Shown here one piece after another: positions 13,001 through 19,514 of a stretch of DNA of 64,000 bases; within the stretch, counting starts at the first letter, position 1; each line of letters starts with the position of its first letter. This DNA comes from Girardinichthys multiradiatus (lineage: Eukaryota; Chordata; Actinopteri; Cyprinodontiformes; Goodeidae), in NCBI RefSeq assembly GCF_021462225.1, contig NC_061794.1, positions 39,122,914 through 39,186,913 on the forward strand. Reading direction: 5' to 3'. The notes beneath the pieces were generated by a model. That model had not been told where the DNA came from and did no database searches. It saw nothing but the letters and a program-made list of their open reading frames with translations. A program made the translations under genes and the position numbers.

Positions 13001-14792
13001 GGAACCACCAAGGCATAAGCCAGTCACAGACTGGAAATGACACTGTCATCATTATAGCAGTATTAAATCTCCACAGACTGAGAGGCTGCTGACCAGGAAA
13101 GCAGATCCTGCTCCAGAGCAGAGATCCTCAAGTCTGACTGAAATATGCAGCGACATACATGAACAAGACAAATACCTTCTGGAGACAGATTTTAGGGTCA
13201 GACTAGACAAAGATTTAGAAATTTGGCCTCACTGACCAGACGTATGTTTAGAGGAGTCTATGTGAGGCCCTGAACCCTAAGAATACTGTCCCAACCTCAA
13301 AGCATGGTGGTGGCAGCATCATGCGGTGGGTCTGTTTTTCTGCAAAAAAAAAAAAAAAGATTCATACCCCTGGCAGACAGATTTAAAATTATTCTCATTT
13401 GTTTCTGAAAGGAAATAAGGCATTTTTTCAAAAGACTAAAAATATTTTGTGGTTTTTATTTACATTTTATTATAAAATGCCATGTCAGAAATTATTTACA
13501 CTCTTCTCAATGATCATTGAACCATATAGCAACAAAACCCTTCTTACAATTGCTTACTAGCTTCCTGCATGATGCAAAAACGCTGAAACGCTGAGTTCTT
13601 TTAAATCAAGCTTAAAAACTCATTAGAGTTGCCTTTGATTGTTCTAATTAAGCTATTAACTGAAACATCATTAATTTCAGTCTGTAGTCCAACTTTACTT
13701 TTCCTTTATTATGCCATTGCTTTGTACTTTATTTTGTATTTTCATCATGTAAAGCGCTTTGAATTGTCGTCGTACTCGTACTCGTACTCGTCGTCTTCCA
13801 CTTTATCCGGGACCGGGTCGCGGGGGCAGCAGACTCAGCAGAGACACCCAGACGTCCCTCTCCCCAGACACCTCCTCCAGCTCCTCCGGGGGGAGCCCAA
13901 GGCGTTCCCAGGCCAGCCAAGAGACATAGTCCCTCCAGCGTGTCCTGGGCTGTCCCCTGGGCCTCCTCCCGGTGGGACGTGCCTGGAACACGTCCCCGAG
14001 GAAGGGGTCCAGGAGGCATCCGATATAGATGCCCGAGCCACCTCAACTGGTTCTTCTCGATGTGGAGGAGCAGCCGGTCTACTCCGAGATGGCTAAAACT
14101 TTCTTATGTCGTTTACAGCCTCGCTCTAAGAGGTGTATTATAATCTGGTATTATAATTTGTCCTCTGATGTGATTATAGCTGGACATCCCTACATATATC
14201 AGCTCACACTAAAATACATACCCACATCTCCTAGGTTACTACTGCTAATACGATCCCAGGCCTACGTTTGTTTTATGCAACAGTGATCATTTCATGAACT
14301 AGCGTCCCTTTTCATACAGATTTTATTAAGGTTTTTGTGTTTTGCATAACAAGCATTTCACTTAATTGCAGTGGCTGTGGTTGCATTAAAATATGCAATA
14401 CAAAAATAGGCTGATTAACTATTCTTTACATGCAAAGGAATACAGAAATCTTTACGATGCATATTGTGCATTAGGATGCTCTCTCACACCCCATTTCATT
14501 TATACCTAGAATTTATAATTTTTCTTCACCTAATTTGAACAGTTTGTGAGCGTTCATTAAACAAGTGAATGTCATCATGTTTGTATGTAATAGAGATGAA
14601 CATTTTTACCTCGCTGGTGAACATGGCACAGAAATAGTCGCTGCAGGCAGCCAAGACAATCCGGTGAGCTGGGAAATCCGTGCTGTCCACCCTCAGAGTG
14701 ATGTCACAGAGCGTGTTGCTCTTGCGCAGTGAGTTCATTGCATTGAGGATGGATTTGGCATGGGAATTTGTCATGATGTCTTTGGGAGCCAT
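910..14792 (-). CDS. klhl12: Kelch-like protein 12, CUL3 ubiquitin-ligase adaptor (10 exons, 3' end outside window)
   Basis: KLHL12 recruits substrates to the cullin-3 RING ubiquitin ligase. In vertebrates it monoubiquitinates SEC31 to enlarge COPII coats for collagen export, and it targets Dishevelled in Wnt signalling. Ten exons join in phase to 1,568 nt (522 complete codons); the vertebrate protein is about 564-568 aa, so roughly 41 residues are missing beyond the left edge. Order: BTB domain (about residues 20-120, with [16 protein letters not shown]), BACK domain (about 130-235, with the CUL3-binding 3-box region near HEEFMLLS), then kelch blades marked by VIGGFG, VIGGYDG, VAGGFDG, CLGGYDG and VVGGFDG. 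I chose the ATG of MAPKDIMTN at 14,790-14,792; the reading frame is open upstream but has no ATG in that exon. The identification rests on near-identity to remembered KLHL12 sequence across the whole length. The sixth blade is absent from the window. Confidence 0.96.
1163..1261 (-). CDS. klhl12: klhl12 coding exon 9 (kelch blade 4)
   Basis: This exon encodes [20 protein letters not shown] through MATKRS, residues 428-460 plus one base. The acceptor is CCTACAG and the donor TCAG/GTGAGT. Confidence 0.94.
1380..2695 (+). mobile_element. 5'-truncated LINE with reverse transcriptase (jockey/L2-like), antisense in klhl12 intron 9
   Basis: A single open frame of 397 codons (1,392-2,585) encodes the middle and end of a non-LTR reverse transcriptase. 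Visible motifs are [34 protein letters not shown] and the catalytic LKFADDT, then FRFLGTTI and the C-terminal region. The 3' end carries AATAAAGCTGATTCTGATTCTGA, the short-repeat tail of this LINE type. The endonuclease and the RT N-terminus are missing, so the copy is dead. Motif A reads [10 protein letters not shown], where relatives have about four more residues (SSAF) after FVDF, so an in-frame deletion is likely. Family level is inferred from memory, not from a search. Confidence 0.85.
2735..2815 (-). repeat. possible remnant of a tRNA-like short repeat
   Basis: The segment contains GGGACTCGGACCTGCGAC and a block ending in GCACCACCTCCACGCCCC. It resembles the T-arm region of tRNA-derived fish repeats read in reverse. 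The match is short and the boundaries are unclear. Confidence 0.25.
2930..3495. repeat. possible non-autonomous DNA transposon
   Basis: The segment begins near GGGCACATTCACGCTG and ends near GGTGTGAAATCACTG. It holds several TTCACAC/GTGTGAA blocks and a CCAGACCAAAC block of the kind seen in fish repeats that look like GGTCTGGTTTG terminal repeats. A related block with GGACCAAAGCAAATGAGC lies near 42,960. No transposase is visible, and class assignment is a guess. Confidence 0.3.
3545..3830 (-). pseudogene. Tc1-like transposase fragment (N-terminal region)
   Basis: On the minus strand, a short open frame contains [18 protein letters not shown] followed by [10 protein letters not shown], the DNA-binding part of Tc1/mariner transposases ahead of the catalytic domain. 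No catalytic residues or terminal repeats are visible nearby, so it is a fossil fragment inside klhl12 intron 9. Confidence 0.7.
3890..5875 (+). mobile_element. Decayed L2-like LINE with internal deletion
   Basis: The plus strand shows an endonuclease (LTETWLDE near 3,975; [10 protein letters not shown] near 4,250; SDHFSV near 4,430), then jumps to the middle of a reverse transcriptase ([12 protein letters not shown] near 4,970) and a C-terminal region ([20 protein letters not shown] near 5,335). Most of the RT palm domain between about 4,910 and 4,965 is missing. The second Asp of the catalytic box is Asn. The 3' end ATGAGCTATACAAATAAACT followed by CTTGCC repeats is typical of fish L2 elements. 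Stops and frameshifts are frequent. Confidence 0.75.
5990..6230. repeat. Degenerate DNA-transposon terminal-type repeat
   Basis: The block TTTTTCTGATTTTTATTTGG followed by CTTCACAACTATGTACTACTTTG recurs in similar form near 9,000-9,080 (opposite strand), 21,900-22,050 (opposite strand) and 45,245-45,330. This marks a dispersed AT-rich repeat, probably the end of an old Tc1-like element. Confidence 0.45.
6770..6967 (-). repeat. Likely hAT-type repeat end
   Basis: The segment ends in ATTGCTAGTTGCAGCCCTAC, which reads GTAGGGCTGCAACTAGCAAT on the other strand. CAGGGCTGCAACTA-type ends are common in hAT-derived fish repeats. The other end was not located. Confidence 0.35.
7020..7262 (+). repeat. 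L2-type LINE 3' tail fragment
   Basis: The sequence GTAAAGTGCCTTGAGACGAC followed by an ATTTAAATAAACTG end is the 3' tail of a dispersed LINE-type repeat. The same tail appears in reverse at 15,790-15,862 and 28,554-28,615, and again near 29,450-29,520. Confidence 0.55.
7565..7723 (-). CDS. klhl12: klhl12 coding exon 8 (kelch blade 3)
   Basis: This exon encodes [20 protein letters not shown] through ASGLIYCL, residues 375-427 plus one base. The acceptor is TTGACAG and the donor CTAG/GTATGT. It is followed by the 6.3-kb intron 9. Confidence 0.95.
7833..8028 (-). CDS. klhl12: klhl12 coding exon 7 (kelch blade 2)
   Basis: This exon encodes [20 protein letters not shown] through GATTLG, residues 310-374 plus one base, including the [15 protein letters not shown] kelch signature. 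The acceptor is AAACCAG and the donor GGAG/GTAAAT. Confidence 0.95.
8114..8220 (-). CDS. klhl12: klhl12 coding exon 6 (kelch blade 1)
   Basis: This exon encodes [20 protein letters not shown] through EWSFLP, residues 274-309. The acceptor is TTCTCAG and the donor CCT/GTGAGT. It carries the first double-glycine kelch motif. Confidence 0.94.
8304..8418 (-). CDS. klhl12: klhl12 coding exon 5 (BACK-kelch linker)
   Basis: This exon encodes [19 protein letters not shown] through PRTQARL, residues 236-273 plus one base. The acceptor is TTTTAG and the donor TTAG/GTAGGG. Confidence 0.93.
8536..8685 (-). CDS. klhl12: klhl12 coding exon 4 (BACK domain)
   Basis: This exon encodes [17 protein letters not shown] through DVIDAE, residues 186-235, with a GTGTCCAG acceptor and a GAG/GTGAGC donor, both in phase 0. 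Confidence 0.95.
8800..9360. repeat. Degenerate DNA-transposon remnant in klhl12 intron 3
   Basis: The stretch contains a terminal-type block near 9,015-9,080 shared with 21,900-22,050, and TCTTCTGTGGTATGTCTCTACCAG near 9,178-9,201, which resembles the GACTTTTGGGGTATGTCTCT block of the 22-kb copy. No reading frame is preserved. Confidence 0.35.
9445..9620 (+). repeat. Short LINE fragment, same family as the copy at 1,380-2,695
   Basis: This piece parallels 2,280-2,450 nearly base for base, for example in CTCCATCCAGGACTTATACA and CCCCACACACCCTG. It encodes only the C-terminal end of the reverse transcriptase region. Confidence 0.75.
9712..9728. repeat. ATTCA microsatellite at LINE 3' end
   Basis: Short tandem units of CAATT/ATTCA precede the minus-strand LINE fragment and probably represent its 3' repeat tail. 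Confidence 0.6.
9729..10323 (-). pseudogene. LINE reverse-transcriptase fragment (Rex-like)
   Basis: On the minus strand, [12 protein letters not shown] and [20 protein letters not shown] mark the end of a reverse transcriptase domain. Further on, [13 protein letters not shown] and [16 protein letters not shown] mark the C-terminal region. Frames are broken and the 5' half is absent. The fragment is abutted at about 10,325 by a different LINE in the same orientation. Confidence 0.75.
10328..10793 (-). mobile_element. 3' fragment of the 38.3-kb LINE family
   Basis: The minus strand encodes [20 protein letters not shown] through [14 protein letters not shown] with small frame breaks, matching the end of the near full-length copy at 38,336-41,695. 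It is truncated at its 5' end near 10,793. Its 3' end GCGGAAGATGACGAGTATGA carries a tail different from that of the long copy. Confidence 0.85.
10800..11979. other. klhl12 intron 3, no feature recognised
   Basis: This AT-rich stretch belongs to the large intron between coding exons 3 and 4. I see no exon, RNA gene or recognisable repeat; the small reading frames in it have no family features. Confidence 0.5.
12025..12242 (-). CDS. klhl12: klhl12 coding exon 3 (BACK domain start)
   Basis: This exon encodes [20 protein letters not shown] through KCDEIQ, residues 113-185. The acceptor is CCTCAG and the donor CAG/GTAGGA. It contains the 3-box region that contacts CUL3 in this family. Confidence 0.95.
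12443..12596 (-). CDS. klhl12: klhl12 coding exon 2 (BTB, C-terminal half)
   Basis: This exon encodes [12 protein letters not shown] through LLQLK, residues 62-112 plus one base. It has a TTTGCAG acceptor and an AAAG/GTGTCT donor. The phase matches exon 3, which restores the Gly-Val-Lys of the family. Confidence 0.94.
12690..13375 (+). pseudogene. Degenerate Tc1-like transposon in klhl12 intron 1
   Basis: Near 13,290-13,350 the plus strand reads approximately [18 protein letters not shown], and shifting one frame gives the Tc1 motif KHGGGSIM. Upstream pieces such as [18 protein letters not shown] fit the same domain. Stops and indels are frequent. The left boundary is uncertain. Confidence 0.5.
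13585..13765 (+). repeat. L2-type LINE 3' tail fragment
   Basis: TTCTTTTAAATCAAGCTTAAAAACTC through GTAAAGCGCTTTGAATTGTC parallels the L2-like tail at 5,700-5,830. It stops where the next LINE fragment begins at 13,766. Confidence 0.65.
13766..14095 (-). mobile_element. 3' fragment of the 38.3-kb LINE family
   Basis: The minus strand encodes the C-terminal part of the family protein (RWLGHLYRM through [20 protein letters not shown], with indels). The 3' end carries a GAGTAC microsatellite (13,768-13,795 on the plus strand as CGTACT units). The 5' end is truncated near 14,095. Confidence 0.85.
14610..14792 (-). CDS. klhl12: klhl12 coding exon 1 (BTB, N-terminal half)
   Basis: This exon encodes residues 1-61, from MAPKDIM to FTSE, and ends at a GAG/GTAAAA donor in phase 0. 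The exon probably extends upstream to 14,836, where TTTTTCCAG is a good acceptor, so a separate 5' untranslated exon is expected. Confidence 0.93.
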
Positions 14793-15789
14793 GCTGCCTC
14801 TGGAATCCGTCAAGGATCTCAAACTACCACAGGAATCTGGAAAAAGACAAACAAAAAAGCCTCAGAGAACAAGATAACACCTCTGTGGTTAGTTTAATGT
14901 GCCTGCGAAAAGCTATAAAGAGATGCAATGTAGTAAAATTACTATTTTCTTCACTGTGATTGATGGGTTTTTAAACTGGAAAATCAATCACCAGCTAATT
15001 GGTTATTGTAGTAAAGTTTTATATTTTAGGTTATATTTTTGTCTCTAACTTTTAACCAGAGCATTTCCTGTGTCTACAAAAGTTTTTCGCTGGTTTCTGT
15101 GCAGAATAGCAGAAATAAAAACTCCAGCCAACTGACTCCAGTTAGCATACTTATAAAACTGGGCACCACACTCCAAAGCAGGTCAAATATATCCAGGCTT
15201 TCCTTTAGAGATCCATCTTAACTAACCCTGACATTGACAAAGAGGCCTAAGAGGCCAGGAAATGTACAGATTAGTACTCTTACCAATATCTCAGCCCAAT
15301 AACTACAGCATGAATAAATGCTAAACTCTTAATGAATTTTACTGCTTTAAATGCTGCTGGTGTCCCCTGTTGGATCTTAATCTCTGTAGAACAACCCACA
15401 CCGTACTAAATCCTTCTTGCACTAAAAGATCTGCAAAAATAAAAATAATTCTGTCCAGCAGATGGAGGTACTGTAAATATCCAATATTGTTTTTCTGCCA
15501 TTTAGATTTTTAAAATGTTACTGAAGATGTCTTACAGTTGGTTTCTGATTTTAAACAGTCTTGAAAACATTATACAAGCGAGGTGAGTTTTTACAATCCA
15601 GAGTGATTTAAAAAGTATTTTTTTGTCTTAAATGTTTTAGATTACAAAAAAAAATTTATTAGAAAAAAATAACTTGTTTAAATATAACATCTTTTTTTAC
15701 TATTTTATTTATTGGGGGAAAAGCTTATCAAGCTTAACTTGCTCTCTGTGAAAACAAAATTGGTCTCCAAGTTAAATCCTAAACTTTTA

Positions 15790-15862
15790 AATTCAATTCA
15801 GTTTGATTTATATAGCGCCAATTCACAACACATGTTGTCTCAAGGCACTTCAAACCAAGTGT
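15790..15862 (-). repeat. Dispersed LINE-tail repeat
   Basis: ATTCAATTCAGTTTGATTTA followed by TATAGCGCCAATTCACAACA and TCAAGGCACTT is a repeat also seen at 28,554-28,615 and, reversed, near 7,200-7,260. Confidence 0.6.
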
Positions 15863-16044
15863 GATTAACCAAATTTGCTGGTTTATTTCTCCAGACATAC
15901 CAAGCCCTGACTGCTGCCTGACCGGTAGAGTCATAAAATAGAGCCTGTCTATCAACATGAAACAGGCTAAAATATCTCAAAAAACAACCACATTATGCCA
16001 GATCTAAAGAAACACAAGAACAGAAGTAACATTTTAAAATTCTG

Positions 16045-16540
16045 GAAAGTTTCAAAAGTGATGATCCCTGAGACTTTTGGGAAAAATTCTGTGAACTAAC
16101 AACACAAAAGTGGAACTTTCTTGAGGAGTATTTAAGAAAAAGAAAATCTCATTAACAGTCAAACTTGCTGGTGATAGTGTGGTCATCTGGGGCTGCTTTG
16201 CTTCTTCAGGAATTGGACGACTTGCTATAATTGATGAAACCATGAATTCTGTTCTCTAGCAGAAAAAGCCTCAAAGAGAATGTCCCCCATCAGTTTTAGA
16301 CCTTACGATTACGCAGCGGGACAATAACGCTCTGAAGCACATAAGCGACCTATTCAAACTCTGAACTTAAAAAAATCACATTAAGATGCTGTGGCGTGAC
16401 CTTAAACAAGCTGTCCATTTTCAAACACCCCCCATTGTGGCTGAATTAACATAATTTTGTAAAGAATAGCTGGACTAAATATATTCCAGACCATAAAAAA
16501 TTAATTGGTGGAAATCACAAACACTTAATGAGAGATGTTA
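16045..16540 (+). pseudogene. Tc1-like transposase fragment (catalytic region)
   Basis: The plus strand encodes LAGDSVVIWGCFASSGIGRL near 16,165-16,225, then pieces resembling QRDNNALKHIS and KMLWRDLKQAVH. These correspond to the middle and end of a Tc1 transposase. Several stops interrupt it. Confidence 0.7.
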
Positions 16541-17561
16541 CCGCCAAAGGTGGCAAAACCGGTTACAAAGTTTAGCGGAAAATAAATTTTTCCACATACG
16601 GACAGCTTGTTCCGGATAGTAAATTCCCTTAATATAATCGCAGTTTTCAAATGATGATTTTATTCATTAACTCTGGTTATCTTTGTCTGCTGTCAACATT
16701 TGTTTGATGGTCTAAAACAATAAATGTATTTCTTACATAAAAGCATTTGTTTCTAATTATTAACCGGAATAAACTTTATAGTAATCCATCAATATATCTG
16801 GAAAGGTCTGTTTATGTCATTTACATCGAAACTGTATTTTGGATGTTGACTTACTTTCTGTCAAAAGGGGGAAAACTAACGAAAAGTATGATAATATATA
16901 TAGTGTAAACTCTGGACTGCTGGTCAGACTACAATGTCATATTTAATCAATCATTTGTCAGATTAAAAGTACCTTTTAAAAATAACCTTTAAGCAGGTAT
17001 TAAAAAGACTTTTGATTAAGCTCACATTTCTGTATTTAAATATTTTTTTACTGGTCTGATGTAATATTCTAATCTTAATAGTAGTGTTTTTATTACCTGT
17101 AAGGAGAAAATCGCCCTAATTAACAAAAATAAAGGCTTGAAACATCAGTCAGTGTGTAATTAATCTATATAGTCAATTAAGTTACTGAAATTAATGAACT
17201 TTTCCATAATATCGTAATTTATTGAATATTCTAGCAAGGACTCTTCTCTTATGAGACTACTTGCATGACTATTTACTTTGAGAACATAAATGGAAAAGAT
17301 ATTATAATAGTCTAATTCCAGTTTAGGAAAATAAATTACACCTTAGCATGGTCAGCTGTGATAATCATACTTATTCTATAGGAAATAAGACTTTTTGGCA
17401 TCAAAAAATATCTTTGCATTTGTAAGAAAATATAGAAACAAATTTATCTAAAATATATATTAAGGACTGACTCATTGTCTACTCATAAATTCTCCATTTT
17501 AAAATGCTAAAGATTTTTTTTTTTTTCTTCATTTTTCATGTGTGTTTGAGATACAACTTAC

Positions 17562-18150
17562 CGTTAAAAGATCTGCACACTTTTTCCACCACTGGGAGGC
17601 AATAACTATAGCTACACATGAGCTAACAGTCAGCAGCAGTCAACGACAGCTGACGGCTAACGCCAACGCCAGACAACAACTCAAGAAAACAGCTATATGA
17701 AGCGGGCTGGAGGGCCCAGAAGGACAACACAAAAAGCGGCACACACAGAAGAACTTGGCAAGAATTTGCATAATACCTGTGGAGGCAGTAAGGCAGATTC
17801 AAAGCACCTAAGCTAAGTTGCTTTGGTAGCTAACGTTAGCAGCACCAAAGTCCCTAATCTTTTGAATGCTGTCAGTTAGCCAAACTCAGAATAAGCTAAT
17901 CTGTCATGGCCCCAGCCAGTTCACACCATGTTCGGCCTCTGCGGGGACGTAAACGTCTACAGTTTCAGAATAACCTCATATTATGTCGGACACGATCTTT
18001 ATACAGTAACCAAACTGCAGCAGGTCACAGTTCCACCAGCAGAAGAAGCAGCACCAACGACTCCTCAGATGGGACGTAAACAGACATAGGGGACTGGAGA
18101 ATAGACGCTGCACGGGCGTCGCGATCGGACGTCAACGTCGCCGCCATATT
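17562..18150 (-). promoter_or_regulatory. klhl12: klhl12 promoter and candidate first (untranslated) exon
   Basis: The segment 17,930-18,160 is rich in CpG compared with its flanks and lies about 3.3 kb upstream of the coding start. On the minus strand, AATATGGCGGCG at 18,139-18,150 is a YY1-like motif in the sense direction. Two good splice donors follow: CCACAG/GTATTA with the exon ending at 17,777, and TAACG/GTAAGT ending at 17,562. Either could join the acceptor at 14,836. The start site itself is inferred. Confidence 0.55.
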
Positions 18151-18361
18151 GCGATAGGCAAGTTTGTTAAGACGCACCAAGTTTCAAGGGTCTGCTGTGA
18201 TAATGTGAGGCATTATCCGTACAAAGCTCTTCTTTTTTACATTAGATATTACATAAATAATTGAAATATATGAATAGATAAAATAGCGTTCCTGCAAATC
18301 AAACTCTTCAAGCTTACCTTTAAGTTGTATTTTAGTAATTCTCTCTTATATTTCAGGTCCT

Positions 18362-18570
18362 CGGACAATCACAGGCCAACACAGAGGTAAAGGAAACATG
18401 CATGCACACACACTTAAGGCAATTTAGAGTAGCTCATTTGCATAACATGTAAGGAGTTAGGACTCTTCTTGGACTCCGGGGAGAAGCCGAAGGGAAGAAC
18501 ATGCAAAGTCCATCCAGAAAGGCCATTTTCTGGAATTTAAACCCAGAACACTATTGCTGTAATACAACAG
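18362..18570. repeat. Degenerate short dispersed repeat in the intergenic promoter region
   Basis: Blocks such as CAATCACAGGCCAACACAGAGG, CATGCACACACACTTAAGGC, GAACATGCAAAGTCCATCCA and GAAAGGCC parallel the better preserved repeat at 57,245-57,570. It sits between the two divergent promoters. Confidence 0.55.
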
Positions 18571-18935
18571 TTTCAACTTTCCGACTGGGCAGCCCATTTT
18601 TATCAATATTTTATTTTACTTTTATTTTATCCTAAAGATATTTTTTTCTTTTTGGCCATTTTCACACTGACAGTTTGTCAGGCTACGTTTTTAAAGTCTA
18701 ATTTAATGGTAGGCAGTGAAAGAATGGATATGTCTGTTTTTCTACTTTTCTGGTTTTAATTGTTCTAACAACCTGGCTGAACTAATATATATGGTAAACA
18801 TATATCGCCGTATATATAGATGGTTTTATAAAATTAAACAGTTATGAAAACAGTTGTGTTTTTTTGTTTGTTTGTTTTGTTCGAAAATCGGGTTTCAAAA
18901 CATTTGTGTCGCCTCCAAAGCGGACTTGCCATTCC

Positions 18936-19457
18936 CAATATGGCGGACGCGCCGACGTAACCTTTCCACTCTTGTAAACAGCCAACAGACCCCTACGTTG
19001 GCGTACGTGCGCGCTCCCCCAACAAATCGAACGCATTTATTTCCAGAAGCAAAATGCCTCCGCGCGCCCTCGCACGTCAGTGTTTGCCATTGTTGTAAGA
19101 ATGGTAAGAGGACTCTCCTACTAACGGAGTGACATTCCGAATATGACGAGAACTTGTAAATCAACATCAGGTATCGCACGACAGCTTGTTAATCTCTTTA
19201 CTCCGCTGTTTTTCAGCCAGCCAAGGACGGCAGCTACGCTGTGTAGGAGGAGCTAGCGGCGTGTTTCCGCTAAAGAACAGGCCTAGGCGGTGATCTATGC
19301 AGCCCTACTGTTAGTTACCAGCGGCCGGACAGTTGGGAGCTAACACAGGAAATTGCTTAACTACAGTTTACTGCGGCTTTATTACCAAGGGGAGCCGTGA
19401 GTTAACCTTTCGGATTCGGGAACAAGAACGGGCGACGGCAGCTGGACCGTTTGAGCG
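18936..19457 (+). promoter_or_regulatory. ptpn1: ptpn1 promoter and 5' untranslated region
   Basis: The segment is CpG-rich and begins with AATATGGCGGACGCG (18,937-18,951), a YY1-like motif in the sense direction, followed by a CGTACGTGCGCGCTC block near 19,001-19,015 that resembles an NRF1-type site. A possible untranslated intron runs from AATG/GTAAGA near 19,104 to TTTTTCAG near 19,217. The exact start is not determined. Confidence 0.55.
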
Positions 19458-19514
19458 ATGGAAGCCGAGTTTTGGGAAATCGACGAAAATGGGATTTGGA
19501 ACTCCGTATATGAG
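19458..19514 (+). CDS. ptpn1: ptpn1 coding exon 1
   Basis: This exon encodes residues 1-19, [19 protein letters not shown], and ends at GAG/GTTGGA in phase 0. The ATG is the first in this frame and the helix it encodes matches the PTP1B N-terminus. Confidence 0.9.

Larger units (their letters stand above)
14837..17561. other. klhl12 5' UTR intron
   Basis: This AT-rich interval separates coding exon 1 from the CpG-rich promoter region. It contains the repeat pieces listed at 15,790-15,862 and 16,045-16,540. I recognise no exon in the remainder. Confidence 0.5.

Noticed and set aside
14793..14822. N-terminal extension of klhl12 (frame open upstream of MAPKDIM)
   Set aside because: The codon that would begin the extension is TTG (14,820-14,822), not ATG, and teleost family members start at MAPKDIM. 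It is more likely 5' untranslated sequence.
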